This document shows, one piece after another, positions 27,473 to 37,214 of a DNA stretch of 64,000 nt. The stretch spans positions 6,882,001 through 6,946,000 of the forward strand of contig NZ_CP059162.1 in NCBI RefSeq assembly GCF_013466605.1, in the 5' to 3' direction. The notes beneath the pieces are model-generated. The model was not told the origin of the DNA, did not search any database, and saw only the letters and a list, made by a program, of their open reading frames with translations. Within the stretch, counting starts at the first letter, position 1. Each line of letters begins with the position of its first letter. Source of the stretch: Pseudomonas chlororaphis subsp. aurantiaca. Its GTDB lineage: Bacteria > Pseudomonadota > Gammaproteobacteria > Pseudomonadales > Pseudomonadaceae. The translations under genes were made by a program, and so were the position numbers.

Positions 27473-27841
27473 ATGGACCTGCAAACAGAGCGCCGGCTCG
27501 AAAAATTCCTGCAACTGTCGGACCTCCCGACGGTTCGCATCGACCCGCGCATGGAGTTCCATTTGCCGCCCTTACATTTCTACATCGAATATATGGACTC
27601 CCGTGTAGTGCTCACCATGAGCCGAGCCATCGATAGCCCTCACCGCGACGACGCCTTCAAGATGTTGCTGAACCGCTGTCATCCAGTACGCACGCAGGGC
27701 ATACCACTGCGCGCCTACATGATCGCCGAGCGGCTGTTCCTAAGCTTCTCACCCGCTCCCGAGCATGAAATCAAGCATTGGCTGACATGCCAGCAGACGA
27801 TGCAGCGGTTGCTTGAATCCCTTCATGGTGGCGAGCGATGA
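27473..27841 (+). CDS. ssaM: SsaM-like gatekeeper partner
   Basis: A 122-residue cytoplasmic protein, the same length as Salmonella SsaM. The start MDLQTERRLEKFLQL matches the SsaM pattern MDWDLITERNIQLFIQL, and the end QRLLESLHGG resembles KFLESQCVHG. SsaM acts with SsaB and SsaL as a secretion switch. The ATG at 27473 is chosen on this match; the frame opens at 27440. It overlaps sctV by four bases and heads the export apparatus operon, as in SPI-2 (ssaM-V-N-O-P-Q). Confidence 0.85.
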   Translation: MDLQTERRLEKFLQLSDLPTVRIDPRMEFHLPPLHFYIEYMDSRVVLTMSRAIDSPHRDDAFKMLLNRCHPVRTQGIPLRAYMIAERLFLSFSPAPEHEIKHWLTCQQTMQRLLESLHGGER

Positions 27842-29910
27842 AACACATCAGCAAATGGTTAGCCCTGGCTGCGCAGCGCCAGGACGTCGTACTGGCGATC
27901 GTTCTGCTGGTAGCCGTATTCATGATGATCGTACCCTTGCCAACCTGGCTGGTCGACATGCTCATCGCCATCAACCTCACTGTATCCGTCATTCTGCTAA
28001 TGATGTCGCTGTACATCCGCGATCCGCTCGAGTTCTCGGTATTTCCGTCGCTTCTGTTGATGACCACGCTATTCCGTCTTGCGCTTACCATCAGCACCAC
28101 GCGTTTGATCCTTCTACAGGCCGATGCCGGAGAGATCATATATACCTTCGGCAGCTTCGTGGTCGGCGGCAATCTGGGCGTGGGGCTCATCGTCTTTCTC
28201 ATAATCACGGTGGTTCAGTTCATCGTGATCACTAAAGGCTCCGAGCGAGTAGCCGAGGTCGGCGCGCGCTTCTCGCTCGACGCCATGCCAGGCAAGCAGA
28301 TGAGCATCGACGGCGACATGCGAGCAGGGGTCATCGACGCGCATGAAGCACGCCGCCTGAGAAGCCAGGTACAGAAGGAAAGCCAATTGTACGGCGCGAT
28401 GGATGGCGCAATGAAGTTCGTCAAGGGCGATGCAATCGCCGGCATTATCATCATCATGGTCAACATCCTTGGAGGCGCGGCGGTAGGTGTATTCATGCAT
28501 GGCATGAGCGCTGGCGAGTCGATGTCGACTTATGCGCTGCTGTCAATAGGCGATGGCCTGATCGGCCAGATTCCCGCACTCCTGATCTCCATCGCCGCCG
28601 GTATCATCGTTACTCGCGTGCCGGGCGAACAGCGCCAGAATCTCGCGGATGATATGAGCGATCAGATCACCAGGTATCCTCAGGCGCTCACTCTGGCAGC
28701 TTGCGTGCTCATCGCCTTCGCGCTGATTCCTGGTTTTCCGTTCGTATACTTCCTGCTGCTCTCGGCGGTGATATTCAGTGGCGCCTGGTGGCTCAAGCGA
28801 CGCCGCGGCTCAAGCGCCTCCGGCACAGCATCATCCAACCACGGCGATCCTGAGCGGGCGCTCCCCGTTGGCGGCGACGCGGAGCATGACAGTGCTCCGG
28901 GAATGAAACCAGGCGCCGAACCCTTGCTGATTCAGGTGTCGGGCGATCTACTGCGCAAAGGGGCGTTGCGTCAAAGCCTGTCTGCCCTGCGCTATAGAAT
29001 GTTCGAACGGCTCGGTATCCCACTACCGGACGTTCACGTTCAGGAAAACCGTGAGCTGGCACCGGGCAACCTACAAGTGCTGCTCTATTTGGAGCCCGTT
29101 CTTCAGGTCAAGATCCACGACGACATGCTCCTGGCCGACGCCGCAACCCCGCCACAAGCGCTCGCCCGGCAGACGGACGCCCTGCCCTTCAATGGCTTGC
29201 AACTGCAATGGTTCGATGCGTCCGCGAGTCATGCCTTGGCCGCCACAGGCGTGACGATCTATGAGGGAGATGCGCGCATCGTTCACTGCGTATCGCTGGC
29301 TATCGAGCGCTATGCCTCGGACTTCGTCGGCGTGCAGGAAACTCGTTACCTGATGGATGCCATGGAGGACAAGTACGCCGAACTGGTGAAGGAAGTGCAA
29401 CGCCAGTTGCCCATTGGGCGAATTGCGGATGTGCTCCAGCGGTTGGTCGGCGAGAACGTTTCGATTCGTGATCTACGCACCATCTTCGAAGCGCTTATCG
29501 TATGGGCGCCCCGCGAGAAGGACCCGCTCATGATTGCGGAATACGCACGCATGGCGCTGCGCCGCCACATCACCACACGGCAACGGGCCAAACAGATGTG
29601 GATCAGCGCTTGGACGATCGGAGATCGTATCGAGGGCATCATCCGCGAATCGATCCGTCAGACCTCCGCGGGTTCCTATTCGTCGCTCACGCCAGAACAA
29701 AACCAGGCCATTCTCGGCTGCATCCGATCGATGCTCGAGCAACGGGAGTCACAGCATGGCGTGCTCCTGACGGCAATAGATGTCCGTCGTTTCCTACGCA
29801 AACTCCTTGAACGCGAGTTCTACCATTTGCATGTTCTTTCGTTTCAGGAAGTCAGCGATGAGCACGAAATGCGCGTGATCGGCAACATCGATCTAATCGG
29901 CGAAGCGTGA
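27838..29910 (+). CDS. sctV: export gate protein SctV (SsaV/EscV)
   Basis: A 690-residue major export gate component (SsaV 681). The N-terminal half (about 1-320) contains about eight membrane helices and the conserved FHIPEP-family cytoplasmic loop ([23 protein letters not shown] split over residues 142-164). The C-terminal cytoplasmic domain (about 360-690) forms the nonameric ring that receives substrates from SctW and the chaperones. Start overlaps ssaM; sctN follows after 1 bp. Confidence 0.98.
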   Translation: MKHISKWLALAAQRQDVVLAIVLLVAVFMMIVPLPTWLVDMLIAINLTVSVILLMMSLYIRDPLEFSVFPSLLLMTTLFRLALTISTTRLILLQADAGEIIYTFGSFVVGGNLGVGLIVFLIITVVQFIVITKGSERVAEVGARFSLDAMPGKQMSIDGDMRAGVIDAHEARRLRSQVQKESQLYGAMDGAMKFVKGDAIAGIIIIMVNILGGAAVGVFMHGMSAGESMSTYALLSIGDGLIGQIPALLISIAAGIIVTRVPGEQRQNLADDMSDQITRYPQALTLAACVLIAFALIPGFPFVYFLLLSAVIFSGAWWLKRRRGSSASGTASSNHGDPERALPVGGDAEHDSAPGMKPGAEPLLIQVSGDLLRKGALRQSLSALRYRMFERLGIPLPDVHVQENRELAPGNLQVLLYLEPVLQVKIHDDMLLADAATPPQALARQTDALPFNGLQLQWFDASASHALAATGVTIYEGDARIVHCVSLAIERYASDFVGVQETRYLMDAMEDKYAELVKEVQRQLPIGRIADVLQRLVGENVSIRDLRTIFEALIVWAPREKDPLMIAEYARMALRRHITTRQRAKQMWISAWTIGDRIEGIIRESIRQTSAGSYSSLTPEQNQAILGCIRSMLEQRESQHGVLLTAIDVRRFLRKLLEREFYHLHVLSFQEVSDEHEMRVIGNIDLIGEA

Positions 29911-29911
29911 T

Positions 29912-31261
29912 ATGCAAAGACCTAACGCACGCAAAGTGCACGAACTATTGAATGAGCACCTGGCAACGAGCATCGGCTCGCTGCACTGCAATCCGGCATC
30001 GATGGAGTCCTGCTACGGACGCATCGTCGAAATCGGACCGACGCTGTTGCGAGCTTCCCTGCCGGGAGTCAGCCTGGCCGAACTATGCCGGCTCGAACCA
30101 CAGGGGCTCGAGGCGGAGGTCGTCGCCGTCGAGGGGGACTTCGCCTGGCTCTTGCCTTTTGGCGAACCTATCGGGGTCACGGTCCGAACCCTCGTCAGCA
30201 CTCAAGGCGCCCCACATTCGATCGCCCTTGGCGAGCACCTGCTTGGCAGCGTCATCGATGGCCTGGGACGCCCTCTCGACGGTACTCCCACCCCCGAAGC
30301 GACAGCTCGGCGCGGCCTTGAAAACACCGCCCCCAACCCACTCACCCGAAGGATCATCGATACGCCTCTACCGCTGGGCGTTCGCGCTATCGACGGCGTG
30401 CTGACCTGTGGGGAAGGACAACGCATCGGCATCTTCGCCGCGGCAGGCGGCGGTAAAAGTACCTTGCTTGGCATGATCTGCGATGGCTGCACGGCCGATG
30501 TCATCGTCCTCGCCTTGATCGGTGAACGAGGCCGTGAGGTTCGTGAGTTTCTCGAACAGACCCTGCCGGAACAGTCACGCCAACGCAGCGTAGTCGTTAT
30601 CGCGACCTCGGACCGCCCCGCAACCGAGCGCTTGAAGGCTGCCTATACCGCAACAACGGTGGCCGAATACTTTCGTGATCAAGGCAAGAAAGTGCTGCTC
30701 ATGATGGACTCACTCACTCGCTTTGCCCGGGCGGCTCGCGAGATCGGCCTTGCTGCCGGTGAGCGACCGGCCGCGGGCAGCTACCCGCCCAGCTTCTTTG
30801 CACGACTACCACGCTTACTGGAGCGCGCGGGGCCGGCCGAGGTCGGCAGCATCACGGGTATCTACACCGTACTTGTGGAAGGGGACGACATGAACGAGCC
30901 GGTCGCTGACGAAGTCCGTTCGATCCTCGATGGGCACATCATCCTGTCGCGCCAACTCGCCCAGGCCAACCACTATCCAGCCATCGACGTCAGCGCCAGC
31001 GTGAGCCGGATCATGCATCAGGTCACCGGCGAAGAGCATCGTCGCCACGCGGGCAAATTGCGCCGCCTGCTCGCTGCCTACAAAGAAATCGAGCTACTGG
31101 TCAGGGTCGGCGAGTATAAACCCGGTCAAGATTCGCAAGCGGATGAAGCACTGGCGCGCAAGGAAGCGATCCAGGCGTTTCTATGTCAATCCGTCGATGA
31201 AAAGACTCCCTACGAACAAACGCTAGAGGCACTATGGAAAGCCACGGACGGACAACTCTGA
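29912..31261 (+). CDS. sctN: type III secretion ATPase SctN (SsaN/EscN)
   Basis: A 449-residue hexameric ATPase that unfolds substrates and strips chaperones, related to F1-ATPase beta. Walker A is AAAGGGKST (about residues 175-183), Walker [15 protein letters not shown], and the signature [24 protein letters not shown] region lies at about 288-311. The C-terminal chaperone-binding domain is present. Its last 28 bp overlap the start of sctO. GC-rich like the rest of the apparatus. Confidence 0.98.
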   Translation: MQRPNARKVHELLNEHLATSIGSLHCNPASMESCYGRIVEIGPTLLRASLPGVSLAELCRLEPQGLEAEVVAVEGDFAWLLPFGEPIGVTVRTLVSTQGAPHSIALGEHLLGSVIDGLGRPLDGTPTPEATARRGLENTAPNPLTRRIIDTPLPLGVRAIDGVLTCGEGQRIGIFAAAGGGKSTLLGMICDGCTADVIVLALIGERGREVREFLEQTLPEQSRQRSVVVIATSDRPATERLKAAYTATTVAEYFRDQGKKVLLMMDSLTRFARAAREIGLAAGERPAAGSYPPSFFARLPRLLERAGPAEVGSITGIYTVLVEGDDMNEPVADEVRSILDGHIILSRQLAQANHYPAIDVSASVSRIMHQVTGEEHRRHAGKLRRLLAAYKEIELLVRVGEYKPGQDSQADEALARKEAIQAFLCQSVDEKTPYEQTLEALWKATDGQL

Positions 31262-31617
31262 GGGCCCTGCTGTCCATCAAGGTGCAGCGTGAGCGCAGTC
31301 TGCGTTCGCTGCTCGCGACCTATACGCAACAGGAATCGGAGCTGCTCGACAGGAAGAGCACGCTGCTCGAACAGCGCCACCAGCATTGGGAGAACTGGCG
31401 CCAGCAAAGCGCGATCGAACAGCAACTCAACCATACGCAACTCCAGTTGCTGAAACGAACCTTGGCCAGCTATTCGGAAAAAGACTTGCATTTCGCGGAA
31501 AAATTGGACGAGCTCCAGGCTGAATGGCAGCAACTACAGGTCAACAAGTCGGAACAACAGTCGCTACTGTGCAAGAACCTGCTCGAGCAAGAAAAACTCA
31601 GGTTGATTCTGGAATAG
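31234..31617 (+). CDS. sctO: stalk protein SctO (SsaO/EscO, FliJ-like)
   Basis: A 127-residue protein (SsaO 125) that is almost entirely a two-helix coiled coil, expected to sit as stalk in the SctN hexamer and contact SctV. Rich in Gln, Glu, Lys and Leu with heptad spacing throughout. The ATG at 31234 lies inside the end of sctN, an overlap usual for this pair. sctP follows after 3 bp. Confidence 0.9.
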   Translation: MESHGRTTLRALLSIKVQRERSLRSLLATYTQQESELLDRKSTLLEQRHQHWENWRQQSAIEQQLNHTQLQLLKRTLASYSEKDLHFAEKLDELQAEWQQLQVNKSEQQSLLCKNLLEQEKLRLILE

Positions 31618-31620
31618 AGC

Positions 31621-32079
31621 ATGCAAATCTCCAAACACACGACCCCTCGCGCGCGCGGCGAAGTGCCGGCGAGCGAGATAATTCCCCCTCAACAGCAGGC
31701 CGCATTCCTTGCCCTGCTGCAGGGTGGCGATGCGCCCGCAGCAGACGAGCGGCGAGCAGACCAACACAGGCCCACGGCTGGGCGCGAAGAGGCAGCACGC
31801 TTCATCATGCCCACGCCGATGCGTCCCCTGCCGACTGCCGAGCAACTCTGCCTGCGACTGACCAATGGCGCGCTCGCAGGCATGCTGATCGAGGCACGCC
31901 TGCAGGGAGGCGTGCTCACGTTACGTTTGCGCATGAGCGAGGCACAACGAGGCGACCGCAACAGCACCTGGCAGGCCGAGATGAAGCGTGAACTGGCCTC
32001 GCACCCCGAACTTCCCATTCATCTAGAGTTCGTTGATGACCATGCACCAACCGATCAAACTGACACTGCAAGAAGCTGA
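31621..32079 (+). CDS. sctP: needle-length/substrate-switch protein SctP (SsaP class)
   Basis: A 152-residue protein, short like SsaP (124 aa), expected to set needle length and trigger the early substrate switch through SctU. The N-terminal 70 residues are Pro/Ala-rich and disordered in character; the C-terminal half (LCLRLTNGALAGMLIEARLQGGVLTLRLR) is a compact beta-rich domain like the switch domain of SctP/FliK proteins. Identification depends on position between sctO and sctQ. Overlaps sctQ by 44 bp. Confidence 0.8.
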   Translation: MQISKHTTPRARGEVPASEIIPPQQQAAFLALLQGGDAPAADERRADQHRPTAGREEAARFIMPTPMRPLPTAEQLCLRLTNGALAGMLIEARLQGGVLTLRLRMSEAQRGDRNSTWQAEMKRELASHPELPIHLEFVDDHAPTDQTDTARS

Positions 32080-33007
32080 GCTGCTGCGCAAGCTCGGCCC
32101 TGGACGGGTGGCCGCCTGGGAAGGCGGCCGGCTTTTCCTGGGCTTCGCCAAACAGCAGCGTGGCGAGCTCGTGCTCGAATGCACGCTCGATGAACAGCCG
32201 CTGCACCTGGGCATAGTCGAATCGAAATGGCTCGCCTGGATCGAGTCCGAACTGCCCATAGCGTCCTGGTCCATGCTGGCAGAGGACCTGCACCTGCCTT
32301 TGGCGGCATTGACCGTCACATCCCTGCAAGAGGCGCTGCACCCGCTTGGCCTGCCCTGCCCAAGCGCGCGCACGTTCGAAAAAACCTCGGCGCAAAGGCT
32401 ACACAACGGCTGGTTCCTACGCTTGGAACACGAGGAGCGCATACTGGACCTACAACTGCTGGTGGCGCCGCTGGATTGGCTGAGTTCGCTGATCGAAGCC
32501 ATGCAACCCGTTCCCGAGGAAAACAACGAAGCGCCAATGCCGAGTGCCCCGCTGTCCCTGGTCACTGGCTGGAGCACCGTTGAACGATCGCACTTGCACG
32601 GCATGCGCTGCGGCGATGCCCTTGTCCTGCGACACGTATGTCCCGTCGCTCAGGCCCAGCTCGTGCTGTTCATGCAGCGCCCGCTGGCCACGCTTACCGC
32701 GTCTTTCCCAGATACCTGTCACATCGAGAGCGTCATGTCCGACTTCAACGATTGGCTGGACATACAGCCAACACCTCCCAATGCTTCCGCCCCCAATGCT
32801 GACCTGCTCGTCACGGTCGTCGCCGAGGTAGCTAGTATCGACGTCCCATTACACAAGCTCACGGCTCTCAAAAAGGGCGACCTTCTGGAAGGGCCGATCC
32901 ACAAGAACGAGCTTGTCGCGTTGAAAGTCGGTGGTCGTCCCTTCGCCTACGGCACGCTACTCGATATCGACGGCCAACTCGCGGTGCGTGTCGAACGCTT
33001 GGTCTGA
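32036..33007 (+). CDS. sctQ: sorting platform protein SctQ (SsaQ, SPOA domain)
   Basis: A 323-residue C-ring/sorting platform protein (SsaQ 322). The C-terminal SPOA (FliN-like) domain is recognisable (LLVTVVAEVASIDVPLHKLT, then LKKGDLLEGPIHKNELVALKVGGRPFAYGTLL, each shown in part; about 255-323). The gene starts within sctP; ATG 32036 or 32042 are both possible. An in-frame ATG at 32735 could give a 90-residue C-terminal product like the short SsaQ form. A 182-bp gap separates it from sctR. Confidence 0.93.
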   Translation: MTMHQPIKLTLQEAELLRKLGPGRVAAWEGGRLFLGFAKQQRGELVLECTLDEQPLHLGIVESKWLAWIESELPIASWSMLAEDLHLPLAALTVTSLQEALHPLGLPCPSARTFEKTSAQRLHNGWFLRLEHEERILDLQLLVAPLDWLSSLIEAMQPVPEENNEAPMPSAPLSLVTGWSTVERSHLHGMRCGDALVLRHVCPVAQAQLVLFMQRPLATLTASFPDTCHIESVMSDFNDWLDIQPTPPNASAPNADLLVTVVAEVASIDVPLHKLTALKKGDLLEGPIHKNELVALKVGGRPFAYGTLLDIDGQLAVRVERLV

Positions 33008-33111
33008 AACACCACGCATCCATCGACGCAGAACGGCCCATCAAGACGATGGTGCCGGGTTTTCGTCCCCTCTACCGTTCGGAGCGGGTCAGGGAGAAGG
33101 CCCAGGGCCAG

Positions 33112-33129
33112 TTCAGGTCTTCCCCCGAT
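33112..33129 (+). promoter_or_regulatory. 18-bp palindromic operator candidate, site 5
   Basis: TTCAGGTCTTCCCCCGAT, the most diverged of the five copies, in the 182-bp gap between sctQ and sctR and ending 60 bp before the sctR ATG. GAATAA at 33151-33156 could be a -10 element. It suggests that sctR-S-T-U is separately transcribed. Confidence 0.6.
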
Positions 33130-33189
33130 ACCTGCCAGCACAGCCTCCCGGAATAATTCGCCCCATCATTGAACGCCCTGGAGTCACCG

Positions 33190-33840
33190 ATGGGTTTGCT
33201 GGATCAACCGTTGCAGTTGATCGTCGTGCTGCTAGCACTCTCGATCATGCCCTTACTCGTCATATTGGGTACTTCATTTCTCAAACTCGCCATCGTCTTC
33301 GCGCTGCTGCGTAACGCACTGGGGACGCAACAGATTCCTCCCAATATCGCGCTTTACGGTCTCGCCATGGTGCTGACACTGTTCATCATGGCGCCGGTAG
33401 GACTCGACATTCAGGAGCGTCTCGAGAGCGAACCGATCGAACTGAAGTCGAAAGACTTCGTGCGGCAAGTCGAAACCGGCGTTCTTTCGCCTTACCGGGA
33501 TTTTCTGGAGCACAACACCGACCCCGAGCAAGTGAGTTTCTTCTCGGAAATTGGGCATCAGGTCTGGCCCGAGAAATACCACGCGCGCATCCCCGAAAAT
33601 TCCCTGCTCGTATTGCTTCCGGCGTTCACGGTCAGCCAACTGATCGAGGCATTCAAAATCGGCCTACTGCTGTTCCTGCCGTTCATCGCCATCGATCTGA
33701 TCGTCTCCAACGTCTTGCTTGCGATGGGCATGATGATGGTCTCGCCTATGACCATCTCGCTTCCGCTAAAACTGCTCGTTTTCGTTTTGATGAACGGCTG
33801 GGAAAAGTTGATCGAACAATTGCTCCTTTCCTTTTCCTGA
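33190..33840 (+). CDS. sctR: export apparatus protein SctR (SsaR)
   Basis: A 216-residue FliP/SctR family membrane protein (SsaR 215), core of the export gate entry. Hydrophobic helices at the N-terminus (LIVVLLALSIMPLLVILGTSF) and C-terminus flank a periplasmic region; the family segment FLPFIAIDLIVSNVLLAMGM is present. The ATG at 33190 follows CTGGAG at proper spacing; the frame opens earlier with a TTG at 33169. First gene of the sctR-S-T-U block. Confidence 0.97.
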   Translation: MGLLDQPLQLIVVLLALSIMPLLVILGTSFLKLAIVFALLRNALGTQQIPPNIALYGLAMVLTLFIMAPVGLDIQERLESEPIELKSKDFVRQVETGVLSPYRDFLEHNTDPEQVSFFSEIGHQVWPEKYHARIPENSLLVLLPAFTVSQLIEAFKIGLLLFLPFIAIDLIVSNVLLAMGMMMVSPMTISLPLKLLVFVLMNGWEKLIEQLLLSFS

Positions 33841-33856
33841 CCCATTCGGAACGCCT

Positions 33857-34126
33857 ATGAGTACCGCCGTCATCACCCAACTGGCCAGCCAGATGCTGTG
33901 GATCATCCTGCTGCTATCCCTCCCCGTCGTCGTGGTCGCCTCGACCGTGGGCGTCATCGTCGGGCTGGTGCAGGCACTGACCCAAATACAGGACCAGACC
34001 GTCCAGTTCCTGATCAAGCTGATCGCGGTCTCCATAACACTGGCGGCCACCTATCACTGGATGGGCGATGTACTCCTGAACTACGCGATTCGCTCCTTCG
34101 AGCAGATCAGCCGAATGGACCTGTGA
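33857..34126 (+). CDS. sctS: export apparatus protein SctS (SsaS)
   Basis: An 89-residue FliQ-family protein (SsaS 88) with two membrane helices (about 15-38 and 48-70) and the conserved loop segment ALTQIQDQTVQFLIKL. It completes the R5S4T1 helical export gate. Sixteen base pairs separate it from sctR, two from sctT. Confidence 0.96.
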   Translation: MSTAVITQLASQMLWIILLLSLPVVVVASTVGVIVGLVQALTQIQDQTVQFLIKLIAVSITLAATYHWMGDVLLNYAIRSFEQISRMDL

Positions 34127-34128
34127 GA

Positions 34129-34911
34129 ATGGAACTGCTTTCCACCTGGATGCCGGCATTGGGGATATCCATGCTGCGTCCGCTCGGCATGATGCTGATG
34201 GTGCCTCTCATGAACCCGTCCGTTCTGGGAGGCACCCTGATCCGTAATGCCGTCGCACTGGCCATTGCGCTTCCAGCGCTGGCGATGTATGAAACCTGGC
34301 CCCTTCCGCAAAAAAGCCAGTTGAACGGATGGAGTTATCTGTGGCTCGCCGCCACGGAGATCGGTATTGGCGTGATGATCGGTTTCGTCGCGGCCATCCC
34401 ATTCTGGGCACTCGACATGGCCGGCACGCTGATCGACACCATGCGCGGCACAGCGATGGCCAGCGTGATCAACCCCATGATCGGTCAGGAATCATCATTA
34501 CTGGGTATCTTGCTGACGCGCCTATTCGGCGTCTTGTTCCTGGTCACGGGGGGCCTGAACGAGCTGATCGCGGCCCTGTATCACTCCTACGCGACACTGC
34601 CGCCAGGCGCGGCCTGGCAACTGCAAGAAAGTTTCCCAGTGTTTTTCATGCGCCAATGGCAACTGCTCTATGAGTTGTGCATACGCTTCGCCATGCCTGC
34701 GATGGTCGCGGTACTCCTGGTAGACATGGCGTTCGGTCTCATCAACCGCTCGGCGCCGCAAATGAATGTGTTTTTCCTGTCCATGCCGGTCAAGAGCGCT
34801 TTCGCCATCTTCATGCTGATCGTGTCGCTGGCCTATGCGCTACAGGCACCGACCGACTGGTCGCTTCGTCTCGTCGAATACTGGTATGAACTCGCGGAGC
34901 ACCTGCGATGA
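34129..34911 (+). CDS. sctT: export apparatus protein SctT (SsaT)
   Basis: A 260-residue FliR-family membrane protein (SsaT 259) with about six hydrophobic helices and the conserved MISPPFWALDMAG-like loop, here IPFWALDMAGTLIDTMRG, near residues 88-105. The ATG at 34129 starts two bases after the sctS stop; a longer frame upstream runs through sctS and is not credible. Overlaps sctU by four bases. Confidence 0.96.
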   Translation: MELLSTWMPALGISMLRPLGMMLMVPLMNPSVLGGTLIRNAVALAIALPALAMYETWPLPQKSQLNGWSYLWLAATEIGIGVMIGFVAAIPFWALDMAGTLIDTMRGTAMASVINPMIGQESSLLGILLTRLFGVLFLVTGGLNELIAALYHSYATLPPGAAWQLQESFPVFFMRQWQLLYELCIRFAMPAMVAVLLVDMAFGLINRSAPQMNVFFLSMPVKSAFAIFMLIVSLAYALQAPTDWSLRLVEYWYELAEHLR

Positions 34912-35963
34912 GCGAGAAGACCGAAAAACCGACACCGAAAAAAGTCCGTGATGCGCGCAAGAAGGGACAGGTAGCCAAAAGCATCGAAATTACCGGCGGC
35001 CTGCAACTGGCCGCCATGCTGGGCTACTTCCTGCTCGAAGGGCCATTCCTGCTCCAGGCATTCGAGATCCTGATCGATGTCTCCATCGAAGTCGTCAACC
35101 AGCCCATCGGCCCCGCCACCGACCAGATAGTCGCCGCCTTCGTCGGGCTGACGCTGCGCTTTCTCGGCGGTATCGCCGCGCTCGTCATCGCCATCACGGT
35201 CATCTCGATTCTCAGCCAAGTTGGCCCACTGCTGGCTTCCGAGGCATTGAAGCCATCTCTGGAAAAGGTCAATCCACTGAACAATGCCAAGCAGATGTTC
35301 TCGATGCAGAGCTTGTTCGAGCTCACCAAATCGATTTTCAAGGTACTTGTACTATCGCTGATCTGCTACTACCTGATCCGAACCTATACCCCCTCCATAC
35401 AGCACTTGCCATTGTGCGACGTTGAGTGTGGCATAACGACCGCTACTCGATTGTTGTTCTGGATGTTGGCTGTATTGCTCGGCTTTTACGCAATATTTGG
35501 TCTCGCCGACTTCGCATTCCAACGCTACAACACAACCAAGAAACTAATGATGTCGATAGAAGACATTAAACAGGAATTCAAGAACACCGAAGGTAACGCG
35601 GAGATCAAGGGCAAGCGCAAGGAGATCCATCGAGAAATACAAAGCGGCAGTTTGGCGAGTAATGTCAAGAAATCGACGATGATCGTACGAAACCCAAAAC
35701 ATATTGCCGTATGCCTCTATTACCAAAAAGAGGAAACGCCTCTACCGCAAGTTCTCGAGATAGGTTACGACCAGCTCGCGCTACACATTGTCAAGCTTGG
35801 CGAAAAAGCTGGAATCCCTGTTGTGGAAAACATAGAAATTGCTCGAACGTTGGCCGCCCAAGTTCCACCAGGAGGATATATTCCATCAACGTTATTCGAG
35901 CCCGTTGCACATCTCCTGCGCATTGTAATGGACATAAAATATGAAGACGATACATCCTATTGA
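34908..35963 (+). CDS. sctU: autoproteolytic switch protein SctU (SsaU), motif NPKH
   Basis: A 351-residue FlhB-family protein (SsaU 352) with four membrane helices in the first 210 residues and a cytoplasmic tail. The self-cleavage motif, normally NPTH, reads NPKH here (RNPKHIAVCLYY, near residue 264). Asn and Pro, the cleavage pair, are kept; Thr is replaced by Lys. GC content falls visibly from about 35,350 on, inside this gene. It overlaps the transglycosylase gene by 23 bp. Confidence 0.95.
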   Translation: MSEKTEKPTPKKVRDARKKGQVAKSIEITGGLQLAAMLGYFLLEGPFLLQAFEILIDVSIEVVNQPIGPATDQIVAAFVGLTLRFLGGIAALVIAITVISILSQVGPLLASEALKPSLEKVNPLNNAKQMFSMQSLFELTKSIFKVLVLSLICYYLIRTYTPSIQHLPLCDVECGITTATRLLFWMLAVLLGFYAIFGLADFAFQRYNTTKKLMMSIEDIKQEFKNTEGNAEIKGKRKEIHREIQSGSLASNVKKSTMIVRNPKHIAVCLYYQKEETPLPQVLEIGYDQLALHIVKLGEKAGIPVVENIEIARTLAAQVPPGGYIPSTLFEPVAHLLRIVMDIKYEDDTSY

Positions 35964-36651
35964 ATACATAGCACCCGTAAGAAAAAAACTGGACACCTGT
36001 TGCTTCAACTTACTCCTTGCAGGGTCTATATACACTAATTCAGCATTTAGTTACGACGCTATCATCAATGAATCACCTGTCACACTCAGTATCAAGCCAA
36101 ACCCCATACTCATGCAAAAAAACACGTCACCTTCCGCAATCCGAAGCGAGAGCATCAAATGGCGAGACTTAGTAGAAAAAGTTGCAAATGAGGTCGAAAT
36201 CGATGCTCATTTATTACACGCGATGGTGGCCATTGAATCCCGCTACAAGCATGAGGCGGTCTCTCCCAAGGGCGCTCTTGGCTTGATGCAAGTAATGCCC
36301 ACCACGGGTAAACGCTTCGGCTTTACCGATCTAACCCTCCCCTATAACAACCTGAGTGCAGGTGCGACTTATATGAAGTGGTTACTTGAGCATTTCGAGT
36401 ATAATCTCGAATTAGCGTTGGCCGGTTATAATGCCGGAGAGGGGGCAGTAGCAAAATACGGAAAGGCAGTACCACCGTACCCAGAAACACAAAAATATGT
36501 AGCAAAAGTCATGTCATTATACGGCAAGAGTCACCCCTCCTTCTCCCCAGCTCCCACCAAGGAACTCCGGCTACCTCTAACAGAGTCAAACACAAAAAAC
36601 TGGGAAATAGCCGCACAGCTTATTGGGTTATTAATTTCCCCTCCCAAATAG
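35941..36651 (+). CDS. lytic transglycosylase of the secretion system (EtgA/IagB-like)
   Basis: A 236-residue SLT-domain enzyme expected to open peptidoglycan for the secretion apparatus. A hydrophobic segment at about 20-38 may act as signal sequence. The catalytic domain (about 72-195) has the Glu in AMVAIESRY (Glu99), GALGLMQVMPTTG and LALAGYNAGEGAV, all hallmarks of Slt70-type enzymes. It starts inside sctU and ends the export operon. AT-rich compared with the upstream apparatus genes. Role in this system inferred from gene position. Confidence 0.88.
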   Translation: MKTIHPIEYIAPVRKKLDTCCFNLLLAGSIYTNSAFSYDAIINESPVTLSIKPNPILMQKNTSPSAIRSESIKWRDLVEKVANEVEIDAHLLHAMVAIESRYKHEAVSPKGALGLMQVMPTTGKRFGFTDLTLPYNNLSAGATYMKWLLEHFEYNLELALAGYNAGEGAVAKYGKAVPPYPETQKYVAKVMSLYGKSHPSFSPAPTKELRLPLTESNTKNWEIAAQLIGLLISPPK

Positions 36652-36710
36652 AAGCGCCAATCTTAAACCCCAAAAATCTTTCTATTAGAAAATCTTTAAA
36701 TCTTCATAAC

Positions 36711-37214
36711 CTAAGAGCGCCCCTCAGAGATCTTGCATAAAATTCTGGGCGAGTCCGAAAAACCAGTTGCCCAATAACGCTCCGAAAGCCTATAAATGAA
36801 AGCTCGCCCATTTGCCTCTTGCTGAAACCCAGGATGAATAAAGCGTTGCACCATGACATCAGGTGCATTATCCAGCAGCAAACGTTGAGAGCCTATGGTT
36901 TTGGTAAAAATCAAATTATTTATCAAGTAATACTGCAGATGTGCCTCACGATTGACATTATAATGCTCATCCCCATTGCTATCACGACGTTCAATATCCC
37001 CCACATAATGAATAAGAACTTTGCCATTCGAAGAAAAACCATTATATAACGACCCAAAGGCTCTGACCTGTTCACTGTCAGAACCTATTTTTAAGATCTC
37101 ATAATTCGCAACGCAAGATAAATTTGCAACTATATTTCTCTCGCTAAAGACAGCCATATACCAAGGCATCAAAACCAAAAAAGCCATCAAAAAAATACTA
37201 GCGATCTTCTTCAT
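36711..37214 (-). CDS. FidL/ToxS-like membrane partner of the adjacent regulator
   Basis: A 167-residue protein with one N-terminal membrane helix (about 4-24, IASIFLMAFLVLMPWYMAVF) and a periplasmic domain. Its start overlaps the end of the ToxR/MarT-like gene by 17 bp, the layout of toxR-toxS and marT-fidL, where the small partner stabilises or modulates the membrane regulator. Size and topology match FidL-type proteins; motif-level similarity was not established. AT-rich. Confidence 0.6.
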   Translation of the reverse strand: MKKIASIFLMAFLVLMPWYMAVFSERNIVANLSCVANYEILKIGSDSEQVRAFGSLYNGFSSNGKVLIHYVGDIERRDSNGDEHYNVNREAHLQYYLINNLIFTKTIGSQRLLLDNAPDVMVQRFIHPGFQQEANGRAFIYRLSERYWATGFSDSPRILCKISEGRS

